DNA of 64,000 bases from Acidimangrovimonas sediminis (GCF_002871005.1 NZ_PHSN01000012.1:225460-289459), one strand, 5' to 3'; positions 54,144 to 63,173 are shown, numbered from the stretch's first letter. The notes: generated by a model not told the origin, from the letters alone. Numbers and translations are program-made.

Positions 54144-54908
54144 ATGACACGGGTACTGGTTCTGGGGGGCACCAGCGAGGCCAGCGCACTGGCCCGGGCG
54201 ATGGCCGCCGCCGGGGTGGAGGCGGTCCTGTCCTACGCCGGGCGCACCCGCGCCCCGGTGGCGCAGCCGCTGCCCGTGCGGGTAGGCGGCTTCGGCGGGG
54301 CCGGGGGACTGGCGGCATGGCTGCGGGCCGAGGGTGTGACGCATCTGGTCGACGCGACCCATCCCTTTGCCGCGCAGATGAGCCGGAACGCGGTGGCGGC
54401 GTCCCGCGCCACGGGCCTGCCCCTCGTCGCGCTGGAACGTCCCGTCTGGACCGCCGGGCCAGGCGACCGCTGGACCCATGTCGCGGACACCGACGCGGCC
54501 GTCGTGGCGCTGCCGGAGACGGCGGCCCGGGTCTTTCTGGCCATCGGGCGCCAGACGCTGGCTCCTTTCGCCGCGCGGCCCGACAACATGTACCTCCTGC
54601 GCCTCGTCGATCCGCCCGAGGCGCCGCTTCCGTTGCCGAATACCGAGGTGGTGATCGCGCGCGGCCCCTTCGACATGGCGGGCGACACGGCGCTGCTCCG
54701 CGACCACCGTATCGACGTGATCGTGGCCAAGAACGCGGGCGGCGCGGGCGCACGTGCCAAGCTTGACGCCGCCCGCACGCTCGGGCTGCCCGTGGTGATG
54801 ATCGCCCGGCCTGCGCCGCCCGAGCGGGCGGTGGTGGCCTCGGTCGCGGAGGTGATGCGCTGGCTTGGTCATCCGGTGACCCCGGCGTCCGCCCGCCGTG
54901 GCGTATAG
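54144..54908 (+). CDS. cobK: Precorrin-6A reductase
   Basis: 254-residue NADPH-dependent reductase making precorrin-6B. TRVLVLGGTSEASALARAMA at the N-terminus (2-21), HLVDATHPFAAQMSRNAV (about 72-89) and VIVAKNAGGAGARAKLDAA (about 193-211) are typical. It is the only biosynthetic gene between cobJ and cobF on the plus strand: divergent from cobL and overlapping the end of cobJ by 40 bases (54869-54908), tail to tail. Confidence 0.95.
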   Translation: MTRVLVLGGTSEASALARAMAAAGVEAVLSYAGRTRAPVAQPLPVRVGGFGGAGGLAAWLRAEGVTHLVDATHPFAAQMSRNAVAASRATGLPLVALERPVWTAGPGDRWTHVADTDAAVVALPETAARVFLAIGRQTLAPFAARPDNMYLLRLVDPPEAPLPLPNTEVVIARGPFDMAGDTALLRDHRIDVIVAKNAGGAGARAKLDAARTLGLPVVMIARPAPPERAVVASVAEVMRWLGHPVTPASARRGV

Positions 54909-55618
54909 ACGAAGGGCCCGACCCGCCGGGTCGCGGAATTGCCGACCAGCACCACCGTGCGCATGTCGGCCATCTCGGGCGTGGCCTCGGCCAGCGTCAC
55001 AGTGGTGAGCCTTTCCTCGGGCGTCGAAACCGCCCGGGCGAAGGTGATCAGCCGCCCGGGCGCGCAGGTTTCGCGCAGGATCTGGAGGACGCGGGCAAAG
55101 CCCTCTGGCCGGGATTTCGATCGCGGGTTGTAGAAGGCCATGGCGAAATCGGCCTCGGCGGCTAGTCGCACCCGTCGCTCGATCACCGCGCGGGGCTTGA
55201 GGTTGTCCGAAAGATTGATGGCGCAGAAATCGTGCCCCAGCGGCGCCCCGGCCCGCGCCGCAGCGGCCAGCATCGCGGTGATGCCGGGAAGGACGCGGAT
55301 GTCGAGATCGTACCACTGCGGCGCATCCTCCAGCGCCTCGAACACTGCGGCGGCCATGGCGAAGACACCCGGATCGCCCGAGGAGACGACGACCACCTGC
55401 GCGCCCTTTGCGGCCAGTTCCAGCGCGTGGCGGGCGCGGTCGACCTCGACCCGGTTGTCGGACGGGTGGAGCGTCAGCCCGGGGCGCGGGGCCACGCGCG
55501 CGACATAGGGGATGTAGCCGATCACGTCGGTCGCGGCGTCAAGCGCTGCCTGCACCTCGGGCGTCACCAGGGCCGGGTCGCCCGGACCGAGGCCCGCGAT
55601 GGAGAGGGATCCGCTCAT
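54869..55618 (-). CDS. cobJ: Precorrin-3B C17-methyltransferase
   Basis: 249-residue methyltransferase that drives ring contraction. Landmarks: IAGLGPGDPALVTPEVQAAL (about 6-25), GYIPYVARV (about 34-42), VVSSGDPGVFAMAAAVFEAL (about 78-97) and FYNPRSKSRP (about 160-169). Start overlaps the cobI stop; the last 12 codons are also coding on the other strand for CobK, a constraint on both C-termini. Confidence 0.95.
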   Translation of the reverse strand: MSGSLSIAGLGPGDPALVTPEVQAALDAATDVIGYIPYVARVAPRPGLTLHPSDNRVEVDRARHALELAAKGAQVVVVSSGDPGVFAMAAAVFEALEDAPQWYDLDIRVLPGITAMLAAAARAGAPLGHDFCAINLSDNLKPRAVIERRVRLAAEADFAMAFYNPRSKSRPEGFARVLQILRETCAPGRLITFARAVSTPEERLTTVTLAEATPEMADMRTVVLVGNSATRRVGPFVYTPRRADAGVTG

Positions 55619-56394
55619 TCCGCCGCCGCCCCGGACGCCGCAGCCGAGGCCGTTCCCGCGACCTCTGCCACCGGCCTGCGGCCCGTGCCGTGAACAAGGA
55701 CCAGCGCGAAATAGGGGCAATCGGCCTCGGGCATCTCGGCCAGCCGGGCGATGCGTTCGTTCGGCATTGTCCCGCGCTCCACCAGCCAGGCGGCCTCGTA
55801 CCGGCCGGCGGCGGCCAGCGCGCGGCGGATCTTGGGCAAGTTGCGCCCTGTCTTCATCACCACCAGCGCATCGGCGGTCTGCATGTGGCGCACAAGCTCC
55901 GCCTCGGGCAGGGTGCCGGCCAGCACCGTCATCACGTCGTCGCCCCAGGTGATCGGCTGGCCGGTGGCAGTCCAGCAGCCCGACATGCCGGTGATACCCG
56001 GTACGATCTCCACCTCCGCGCGGCCCCGCAGGCGGATGTGCAGGTGCATGAACGAGCCGTAGAAGAACGGGTCGCCCTCGCACAGCACCAGCACGTCCTC
56101 GGTCTGGGCAAGCGTCGCCATGCGGTCGGCCCAGCTGTCGTAGAAGGCGGCAAGGCAGGCGTTGTATTCGGGGCTGTCGAAGGCGAGTTCCGTCGTGACC
56201 GGGTATTCCATCGGGTATTCGGTGCAATCGGGGCGCAGCATCCCCTCGACGATGCGGCGCGCCTGTCCGGCGCGGCCCGCCTTGCGGAAATAGGCGACAT
56301 GGCGGGCGCCGCGCACCAGACGATCGGCGCGCAGGCTCATCAGGTCGGGGTCTCCGGGGCCGAGGCCCGTGCAGATGATACGGCCCATGGTCAT
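55615..56394 (-). CDS. cobI: Precorrin-2 C20-methyltransferase
   Basis: 259-residue methyltransferase: CTGLGPGDPDLMSLRADRL (about 8-26), VLCEGDPFFYGSFMHLHIRL (about 98-117) and EIVPGITGMSGCW. The Ala-rich tail (about 245-259) is disordered. ATG at 56394 overlaps the cobH stop; a second ATG two codons later is also possible. Confidence 0.95.
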   Translation of the reverse strand: MTMGRIICTGLGPGDPDLMSLRADRLVRGARHVAYFRKAGRAGQARRIVEGMLRPDCTEYPMEYPVTTELAFDSPEYNACLAAFYDSWADRMATLAQTEDVLVLCEGDPFFYGSFMHLHIRLRGRAEVEIVPGITGMSGCWTATGQPITWGDDVMTVLAGTLPEAELVRHMQTADALVVMKTGRNLPKIRRALAAAGRYEAAWLVERGTMPNERIARLAEMPEADCPYFALVLVHGTGRRPVAEVAGTASAAASGAAAE

Positions 56395-57020
56395 TCCTTC
56401 CGGCTGGCAAGGGCGTTGACCGCAGCCACGGTGACGGCCGATCCGCCAAGGCGCCCGCGCACCACCAGCGACGGGGCGGGCGGCGCCTCCATCAGCGCCT
56501 CTTTCGATTCCGCCGCGCCCACGAAACCCACCGGGCAGCCGATGATCGCGGCAGGACGCGGGCAGGCGGGATCTTCCAGCATGTTCAGCAGATGGAAAAG
56601 CGCGGTCGGCGCATTGCCGATCGCCACCACCGCGCCGCCCAGATGCGGGCGCCACAACTCCAGCGCGGCGGCGCTGCGGGTGGTCTTCATATCGGCCGCA
56701 AGCGTGGGCACCTGCGGATCATGCAGGGTGCAGATCACGGCGTTGTCGGCTGGCAGCCGGGGGCGGGTGATCCCCTCGCTCACCATCCGCGCGTCGCACA
56801 GGATCGGCGCGCCCCCCTCCAGCGCCGCGCGGGCGGCAATGGCCATGCCGGGAGTGAAGGCCAGATGTTCCTCAAGGCCCACGAAGCCGAGGGCATGGAT
56901 CATCCGCACCGCGACCACCTCCTCCTCGGGGGTGAAGCGGTCAAGGGCGGCCTCGGCCCGGATGGTGGCAAAGGACTGGCGGTAGATCGCCGCGCCGTCG
57001 GTTTCATAGAGGTGTGGCAT
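56391..57020 (-). CDS. cobH: Precorrin-8X methylmutase
   Basis: 209-residue isomerase moving a methyl from C11 to C12 to give hydrogenobyrinic acid. Conserved parts: YRQSFATIRAEAALDRF (about 12-28), RMIHALGFVGL with the catalytic His (about 41-47), SEGITRPRL and IGCPVGFVGAAESKEAL (about 166-182). Overlaps the end of cobG by 17 bases. Confidence 0.96.
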   Translation of the reverse strand: MPHLYETDGAAIYRQSFATIRAEAALDRFTPEEEVVAVRMIHALGFVGLEEHLAFTPGMAIAARAALEGGAPILCDARMVSEGITRPRLPADNAVICTLHDPQVPTLAADMKTTRSAAALELWRPHLGGAVVAIGNAPTALFHLLNMLEDPACPRPAAIIGCPVGFVGAAESKEALMEAPPAPSLVVRGRLGGSAVTVAAVNALASRKE

Positions 57021-58170
57021 CGTCGGTCCCGTGCAGGAGAGAGGTGAGCGCGCGGGCGTCGAGGCCGTTGCGATGTGGCGGGTCACCGGCGCGGGCGTTC
57101 CGGGCCAGCGCATAGCCCTCCGGGCCGGCGGTGATCGTAAGGTCGGCAGGCGCGGGATGGGCACAGCCCTTGGCGCAACCTGACACATGCAGCTGCTGGC
57201 CGGGCCGCAGGTGGGCGGCCAGCGCGCGGGCAAGCGGGCGGGTTTCGGCATGGGCCTGCGGACAGCCCGGCGCGCCGGTGCAGGCGTGGGTGCGCAAAAG
57301 CGGATCATCGGGGTCGGTGATCAGGCCCGGCTTCCCTTGCGCTTCGGGCAGGGCCGAGGCGCAGGTCACCCCCGGCAGAAAAAGCGCGCGCCACGGCGTC
57401 AGGCGCAGCTCATCCGCCGCATCGGCCAGCGCCGCCAGCGTCTCGGCGGGCATCTGGCCGAAGGGCACGGCGACGAGCATCCCGCCATGGGCAGGGCCCG
57501 CGCCGGGGGGAACCTCTGCCGGGGCGGGCAGGGTGTCGTAACCGCAAAGCCCGGCAGCGGCGTCGCGCATCCGGCCGCGGCCATCTTCGCCGACCCCGTG
57601 GTGCGCGAACCAGTCGAGTAGCGCGCGCAGCGCGTCCGGGGCTTCCTCGGGCAGGACCGCCCGGCCATGGTTCAGGCCGTCAGGCCGGAGCAACAGCGCC
57701 CCTGTCCCGTCGCGTTCGATACGGATATCGGCGGGCGTTGCGCCCAGTACCGGCGCCGTGCCGCAATCCAGCGCCACGCCGAATTTCGCGGGCAGCGGCG
57801 GGGCGGACAGCATCACTTCGGTCAGCGCCCGGCCAAGGTTGGCGGTGCCGTCGCCGTCGCGGTGAAAGGGCGTGACGACCAGATTGCGCGCGCGTTCGGT
57901 GGCAGGATCGGGGTCGATGAGGCCAAGATCGGACAGCGCGGCGATCAGGGCCGGGTGCGCGGCCTCGGGCACGCCGCGGATCTGCAGGTTGGCGCGCGAG
58001 GTCAGCTCCAGCACGGCGGAGCCGAAACGCTGCGCGGCCGGGGCCAGCCCCCGTGCCTGTGCGGGCGTCAGCACGCCCAGCGGCGGCCGGATCCGCACCA
58101 CCAGCCCGTCGGCCGAGGCCATGGGACGCAGCGCCCCGGGGCAATGCCCCCGGATCTCGAACCCGGTCAT
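57004..58170 (-). CDS. cobG: Precorrin-3B synthase (oxygen-dependent, Fe-S)
   Basis: 388-residue member of the sulfite/nitrite reductase half-domain family. It hydroxylates precorrin-2-derived macrocycle with O2. Ferredoxin-like N-terminal half with LTSRANLQIRGVPE (about 56-69) and the [4Fe-4S]/siroheme-type cysteines in CTGAPGC (about 297-303) and SGCAKGCAHP (about 332-341), CX5C then CX3C. Shorter than the 459-residue Pseudomonas enzyme. Its presence shows an O2-dependent route. Start overlaps the cobN stop. Confidence 0.93.
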   Translation of the reverse strand: MTGFEIRGHCPGALRPMASADGLVVRIRPPLGVLTPAQARGLAPAAQRFGSAVLELTSRANLQIRGVPEAAHPALIAALSDLGLIDPDPATERARNLVVTPFHRDGDGTANLGRALTEVMLSAPPLPAKFGVALDCGTAPVLGATPADIRIERDGTGALLLRPDGLNHGRAVLPEEAPDALRALLDWFAHHGVGEDGRGRMRDAAAGLCGYDTLPAPAEVPPGAGPAHGGMLVAVPFGQMPAETLAALADAADELRLTPWRALFLPGVTCASALPEAQGKPGLITDPDDPLLRTHACTGAPGCPQAHAETRPLARALAAHLRPGQQLHVSGCAKGCAHPAPADLTITAGPEGYALARNARAGDPPHRNGLDARALTSLLHGTDDATPL

Positions 58171-61100
58171 TCGCCGGCCTCCAGCGTCCGGGCGACCGAG
58201 TTGCGGCGGCTGACCCACAGCCCGGCGTCGATCAGCGCGCGGAAGGTGGCGTGCAGGCGGGCCAGCGCCGCGGGGTTCTCGCGTTCCAGAAAGGCCACCA
58301 CCTCGTCCCGGTCCAGGGTCGCTGCGTGGTAAAGGTCGAACAGATGCCCGGGCACCACCCCCGCCAGATGCGCGAAGGCTGCCATGTGGTCGAGGGTCGC
58401 CGCGATCTCGGCCGCGCCGCGATAGCCATGCGCCATCATGCCGTCGGCCCAGGCGGGGTTGGCGGCGCGGGCGCGCACGGTGCGGGCGATTTCTTCGCCC
58501 AGTGCACGGGCGCGGGGCCGGTCGGGATCGGTCGCGTCGAGATGATAGAGCGCGGCGGGCCGGTGGCCGAGATGCGCCAGCGCGGCGGCAAAGCCCGCCT
58601 CGTGTGCCGCGTAATCCTCGGCCATCAGCAGGTCGCTTTCCGGCAGGTCCTGCGGGTGGACGAAGGCATCCGTCGCGGCCAGCCGGGATTCGAGCGCGGC
58701 GCGCGCCTCGTGCGACGTGCCGTCCGCCCCGATCGCCCAGCTTGATCCCGAAAGCCACGCCTCGCCCGCCCGGTCGCGCGCCTCGGGCGAAAGCTCGGCG
58801 ATGTCGCTGCCAAGGCCCAGACCATAGGCGCCGGGCTTGGGCCCGAAGACCCTGGGCGCGCGGGTGGCGTATGGGTTTTCCTCCGCCGCCTCGTCGCGCT
58901 CGGCCAGCGCCGCGCAGCCGGCCTCGAATAGCTGGGCAAGGCCGGGAAAGATGTCGCGGAACAGGCCCGAGACCCGCAGCGTCACGTCGATCCGGGGCCG
59001 GTCGAGCAGGGCGGGGGGGATAACCTCGAACCCGGCCACCCGGCCCGTGCCCGCGTCCCAGCGGGGGGCAAGGCCCGCAAGGTGCAGCGCCATCGCGAAT
59101 TCTTCGCCCGCGGTGCGCATCGTGGCCGACCCCCAGAGGTCGATCACCAGCCCGCGCGGCCAGTCGCCATGATCCTGCAGGTGGCGGCGGATAAGCTCTT
59201 CCGCCAGCTTCACGCCCTGCGCATGGGCCGCGCGGGTGGGCACCGCGCGGGGATCGACGGCAAAGAGGTTCCGCCCCGTGGGCCGCACGTCCGACCGCCC
59301 CCGGCCCGGGGAGCCGGAGGGACCCGGCGCGACCCTGCGGCCCGCGAGCGCCGACAGGATCCCCGCGCGTTCGTCATCCCCGCAATCGCCACGGCCAAAG
59401 ATGTGCAGCCCCTCGCCGAAACGGCTTTCCTTGAGGTCGCAGACGAAGCGGTCGATGCGGGTGATCGCCTCGGCCGGGGTGGCGCCGGGTGGCAGGCCCA
59501 GATCGCTCTCGACGCCGCGGGCCTGCGCCTCGTCCCGGATCGCGCCGATCAGGCGGGTGCGGCGGCCCGGGTCCAGCCCGTCGGCGGTGGAATATTCGTC
59601 AAGCAGGCGCTCCAGCGGCGCCAGATCCTCGGGCAGGGCGGCGGTGGTCAGGGGCGGCGGAAGATGGCCGAGCGTCAGCGCGCCGATCCGCCGCTTGGCC
59701 TGCGCGGCCTCGCCCGGGTCGTTGACGATGAAGGGATAGATCACCGGCACCGCGCCCGCCAGCCGCGCGGGCCAGCAGGCGGGCGACAGCGCGACCGACT
59801 TGCCCGGCAGCCATTCCAGCGTGCCATGCGCCCCCATGTGCACCAGCGCATGCGGCGCGCGCGATTGCAGCCAGAGGTAGAAGGCGACATAGCCATGCGA
59901 CGGGGTCGCCGCGAGGTCGTGATAGGCGTCGTCGCGGGTCTTTCTGCGCCCGCGCTCGGGTTGCAGGGCGATCAGGGCACGGCCCGTCTGAAGCGCCGCA
60001 AAGTGAAAGGCGCCGTCGCGCACCGCGGGGTCGTCCTCGGGCGCGCCCCAGGCCGCGTGCAGCGTCTTGCGCATCTCCTCAGGAAGGGTGGCGAGGGCGG
60101 CGCGATAGGCCATGAGCGGCCAGCTTGCCGTCTCGGACCCAAGGCGGTGGGCCAGATCGGGCACGGCTTCGGTGGCGTAGCCCGCGTCGCGCAGGTCGGA
60201 CAAGAGCGCCCCGGCCGAGGCCAGCGTGTCGAGGCCCACGGCATGGGCCATCTGGTCGGCCCGGCCCGGGTAGGTGGACAGGATCAGCGCGATCTCGCGC
60301 GCCGATGCCGGGGCCGTGGCCAGCCGGTGCCAGCCCGCGATGCGCGCGACGGCGGCCTCGACCAGATCGGGATCGGCCCGGTGGGCAAAGCGCGAGAATT
60401 GCAGATCCGGGTCCCGGCGGCCCGGCGACTTGAAGCTGACGATACCGGCGAAGAGGCGGCCATCCACCTCAGGCAGCACCACGTGCATGGCAAGGTCCGC
60501 GGGCGAAAGGCCGCGTTCCGACGCCGCCCAGTCGCGCCGCCGCGCGGTGGACAGCGCGACCTGGAACACCGGCACGCCGGGCGCGTCGAGTGGCGAGACC
60601 CCGTCGGCCCCCTGTGCGGAAAAGGCGGTGGCGTTGACGATCAGCGCGGGGGGATGTTCGGCGAAATGCCCGGTCAGCCAGCGGGCCGTCTCCGCCCCCT
60701 TCAGCGAGGGCGCGAACAGGCCGTAGGCGGTGAAGCCCGCGCGGCTCAGGGCCGCGATCAGCGCATCCACCGGATCGGTGTCGGCGGCGGCAAGGTAGGA
60801 GCGGTAGAAGGTGACGGCGACCTTCGGCCCCGTGCCCTCGGGCGGCGCGGCAACGACGCCCTTGCCCGGCAGGTAGATCCCGGTCTGGGGCAGGCTTTTC
60901 GCGCCGGGAACCGGCCCGGCATAAAGACCCGCGGCCAGCGACAGTTGCGCCAGCGCCGCCTGCGCGGCCACGGCGCCCCCGGCCTCGCACAGCGCCGAAA
61001 GCCGCCTGAGCGTCGAGACCGGGACGGTGGACAGTGTGTCGAGCGCCGGATCCTCGCGCCCGTCGCCGGGCAGAACCGCCAGCGCGATGCCCCGCCGCTG

Positions 61101-61418
61101 CGCCATGTCGCGCAGGGTGGCAAGGCCATAGCTCCAATAGGCCTCGCCGCCGATCAGGCGCACGAGGATCGCCTTCGCGCCCGACAGGGTGCGCTCGGCA
61201 TAGGCATCGACCGACAGGGGGTGGCGCAGCGCCACGATGTTGCACAGCCTCAGCGAGGGCAGGGCATTGCCCGCCTTCGCCCGGTGCCAGCCCGCCGCGA
61301 AGGCGCCAAGGTCGCTGTCCGAGAACGACAGGACCACCAGATCCGCGGGGTCCTGCCCGGGATCGTAGGGGGCCTCGGTCTCGTCGAGGCCATGGCTTTC
61401 GCGGAAGACGACGTGCAT
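58167..61418 (-). CDS. cobN: Cobaltochelatase subunit CobN
   Basis: 1083-residue large chelatase subunit that, with CobS and CobT, inserts cobalt into hydrogenobyrinic acid a,c-diamide. Family features: MAQRRGIALAVLPGDGRED (about 109-127), VHMGAHGTLEWLPGK (about 528-542), VIYPFIVNDPGEAAQAKRR (about 560-578), VIDLWGSATMRTAGEEFAMA and YATRAPRVFGPKPGAYGLG. Shorter than the 1,275-residue Pseudomonas protein, mainly by missing insertions. CobS/CobT are not in the window. Six bases after cobW. Confidence 0.95.
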   Translation of the reverse strand: MHVVFRESHGLDETEAPYDPGQDPADLVVLSFSDSDLGAFAAGWHRAKAGNALPSLRLCNIVALRHPLSVDAYAERTLSGAKAILVRLIGGEAYWSYGLATLRDMAQRRGIALAVLPGDGREDPALDTLSTVPVSTLRRLSALCEAGGAVAAQAALAQLSLAAGLYAGPVPGAKSLPQTGIYLPGKGVVAAPPEGTGPKVAVTFYRSYLAAADTDPVDALIAALSRAGFTAYGLFAPSLKGAETARWLTGHFAEHPPALIVNATAFSAQGADGVSPLDAPGVPVFQVALSTARRRDWAASERGLSPADLAMHVVLPEVDGRLFAGIVSFKSPGRRDPDLQFSRFAHRADPDLVEAAVARIAGWHRLATAPASAREIALILSTYPGRADQMAHAVGLDTLASAGALLSDLRDAGYATEAVPDLAHRLGSETASWPLMAYRAALATLPEEMRKTLHAAWGAPEDDPAVRDGAFHFAALQTGRALIALQPERGRRKTRDDAYHDLAATPSHGYVAFYLWLQSRAPHALVHMGAHGTLEWLPGKSVALSPACWPARLAGAVPVIYPFIVNDPGEAAQAKRRIGALTLGHLPPPLTTAALPEDLAPLERLLDEYSTADGLDPGRRTRLIGAIRDEAQARGVESDLGLPPGATPAEAITRIDRFVCDLKESRFGEGLHIFGRGDCGDDERAGILSALAGRRVAPGPSGSPGRGRSDVRPTGRNLFAVDPRAVPTRAAHAQGVKLAEELIRRHLQDHGDWPRGLVIDLWGSATMRTAGEEFAMALHLAGLAPRWDAGTGRVAGFEVIPPALLDRPRIDVTLRVSGLFRDIFPGLAQLFEAGCAALAERDEAAEENPYATRAPRVFGPKPGAYGLGLGSDIAELSPEARDRAGEAWLSGSSWAIGADGTSHEARAALESRLAATDAFVHPQDLPESDLLMAEDYAAHEAGFAAALAHLGHRPAALYHLDATDPDRPRARALGEEIARTVRARAANPAWADGMMAHGYRGAAEIAATLDHMAAFAHLAGVVPGHLFDLYHAATLDRDEVVAFLERENPAALARLHATFRALIDAGLWVSRRNSVARTLEAGE

Positions 61419-61424
61419 CGCGCC

Positions 61425-62504
61425 TCAGGCCCCCTGCGTCGCCGCGTCCAAGGCGTGGGCGTCGAAACCCTGGGCACCGAGGGCCGCACGGATCGCCGGG
61501 GCGTCGATATCGCCCTTCTCGGCGATCACCACCAGCTGAGAGCGGCGCGGCCCGGCACCCCAGGGGCGGTCGAACTGGCACCGCACGCGGGCCCCCACGG
61601 CCTGCACCAGAAGGCGCATCGGCTTGCCGGTCAGCGCGACATGGCCCTTGACCCGCAGGATGTTGCGTTCCCGCGCCAGCTGTTCCAGCGCGGCGACGAG
61701 GGCGTCGCGATCTCCCTGCTCCGGCAGATCCACCACGATCGTGTCGAAATCGTCATGCTCGTGGTCCTCGAACCCGTCGTGATGCGAGGGTCGGGCGGCA
61801 AGGTCATCCTCGGCGGCGGCGTTCAGCCCAAGGATCACGGCGGGGTCCACCGCCCCGTCGGTCACGGCCACCATCGGCAGCGGGCGCGGCGCCTCGGCGG
61901 CGATGGCGGCGCGGGCGGCGGCAAGGCCCGCCTCGCCTGCCAGATCGGCCTTGGTCAGCAGGATGATGTCGGCGCAGGCGACCTGATCCTCGAACACCTC
62001 GGACAGCGGGGTCTCGTGGTCGAGGCTGTCGTCGGCGGCCCGCTGCGCGTCCACCGCCGCCGGATCCGGGGCGAACCGGCCCGCGGCCACCGCCTCGGTA
62101 TCGGCCAGCGCGATCACCCCGTCCACCGTGATGCGCGAGCGGATCGCCGGCCAGTCGAAGGCCTTCAACAGGGGCTTCGGCAGCGCAAGGCCCGAGGTCT
62201 CGATCAGGATGTGATCGGGGCGTTCGGACAGGGCGAGAAGCCCCTCCATCGTGGGAATGAACTCATCCGCCACGGTGCAGCAGATGCAGCCGTTCGCCAG
62301 TTCGACGATGTTCTCGTCGGGACAGTTCTCGTCGGCGCAGCCGCGCAGGATCTCGCCATCCACGCCCATGGTGCCGAATTCGTTGACCAGAACGGCAAGG
62401 CGGCGCCCGCCCGCGTTCTGCATCAGGTGGCGGATCAGCGTGGTCTTGCCCGAGCCGAGAAAGCCGGTGACGATGGTGACGGGGATCTTGGCGAGGTCGG
62501 TCAT
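61425..62504 (-). CDS. cobW: CobW-type GTPase/metallochaperone
   Basis: 359-residue G3E GTPase. Walker A TGFLGSGKTT (13-22), the metal-binding CxCC motif NGCICC (71-76), two further cysteines at 56 and 61, SGLALPKP switch region, LTKADLAG base-recognition and a His/Asp-rich stretch (SHHDGFEDHEHDDFD, about 243-257) that could bind metal. C-terminal CobW_C domain about 260-359. CobW is thought to deliver cobalt to the chelatase; it sits directly before cobN. Start overlaps the DUF1636 stop. Confidence 0.94.
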   Translation of the reverse strand: MTDLAKIPVTIVTGFLGSGKTTLIRHLMQNAGGRRLAVLVNEFGTMGVDGEILRGCADENCPDENIVELANGCICCTVADEFIPTMEGLLALSERPDHILIETSGLALPKPLLKAFDWPAIRSRITVDGVIALADTEAVAAGRFAPDPAAVDAQRAADDSLDHETPLSEVFEDQVACADIILLTKADLAGEAGLAAARAAIAAEAPRPLPMVAVTDGAVDPAVILGLNAAAEDDLAARPSHHDGFEDHEHDDFDTIVVDLPEQGDRDALVAALEQLARERNILRVKGHVALTGKPMRLLVQAVGARVRCQFDRPWGAGPRRSQLVVIAEKGDIDAPAIRAALGAQGFDAHALDAATQGA

Positions 62505-62875
62505 GGCGTGGTCTCCAGCGGTGTTTCCAGCGGGGGGATGCGGGCGAGGGATTGCTTGCGGAACACCACAGGGCGTTCGCGCCAGGGTACGAGGCCGTCG
62601 GTCGTGCGGGCATAGGCGGCGGCGCCGTCGAGGATGTCCTGCGCCTGTTCCGGTTCCAGCCGCCCGTAGACGTAGGACCACGACCCGGGCCGCGAGAGAG
62701 CGACGGCGGCGCCGGTCTTGCAGGCCGACAGGCATTCGACCGGCACGATCCGCAGGCCCTCAGGGCAGGGGACGGCGGTCAGCGCGGCATGCAGACGCGC
62801 GCCGGGGCAGGCCTCCCCCTCGGTGACGGGCTGGCCCGCCTTGCAGGTGATGCAGACATGGAGCGTGGCGACCAT
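62501..62875 (-). CDS. DUF1636 metal-binding (thioredoxin-like ferredoxin) protein
   Basis: 124-residue small protein of the DUF1636 family, often found next to cobW/cobN. Cysteines at 8, 11, 23, 37, 48 and 52 include C-x2-C and C-x3-C pairs (HVCITCKAG, VECLSACKTG), a spacing like [2Fe-2S] thioredoxin-like ferredoxins. AAGGTCGA precedes the ATG at 62875. First gene of the cob operon, about 110 bp after the riboswitch. Possible electron donor to CobG or metal carrier for CobN; neither is proven. Confidence 0.9.
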   Translation of the reverse strand: MVATLHVCITCKAGQPVTEGEACPGARLHAALTAVPCPEGLRIVPVECLSACKTGAAVALSRPGSWSYVYGRLEPEQAQDILDGAAAYARTTDGLVPWRERPVVFRKQSLARIPPLETPLETTP

Positions 62876-62986
62876 TCGACCTTCAGCCTTCCTTGGGGCA
62901 AAGGGATGTCGCCAGAATGCGAGGTCGATCCGGAAGACCGAGTCACAGCCTGCCGCGGAACACCCCGTCCGCCGGTACGTATCGTT

Positions 62987-63173
62987 CGCTGGCAGGTTTC
63001 CCGGCTTCCGGATACGCGCGTTGCGGCGCTGCGATCCCCGGCCTTCCCAGCCCATTCGGGCCAGTGGCGGTTGGGGACCTCTCCGGTCACGGTCGCGGGG
63101 GCGGCTGCATTCGGGGGCGTCAAAGAAGCCCCGTCGCATTCCCTCTTAGCCTGTCGTAGGACAGGCACCAACG
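62987..63173 (-). promoter_or_regulatory. Cobalamin riboswitch upstream of the cob operon
   Basis: On the minus strand: GTTGGTGCC (rc of 63164-63172), AAGAGGGAATGCGACG, GCAGCCGCCCCCGCGACCGT, GCCACTGG (rc of 63061-63068), GGGAAGGCCGGGG and the B12 box GAAGCCGGGAAACCTGCC (rc of 62991-63008). P1 forms between CGTTGG (rc 63168-63173) and CCAGCG (rc 62987-62992). It should repress the 13-gene operon, starting with DUF1636, when adenosylcobalamin is plentiful. The 350-bp gap also must hold the divergent cobO promoter. Confidence 0.95.

Noticed and set aside
59082..62615. Open reading frame of over 1,100 codons on the plus strand opposite cobN/cobW
   Set aside because: It is antisense to well-supported genes, has an Arg/Gly/Gln/His-rich product with no domains, and such frames arise automatically opposite genes with very high GC at third positions. 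The same holds for long plus-strand frames at 212-2851, 8715-11387 and 18905-21409.
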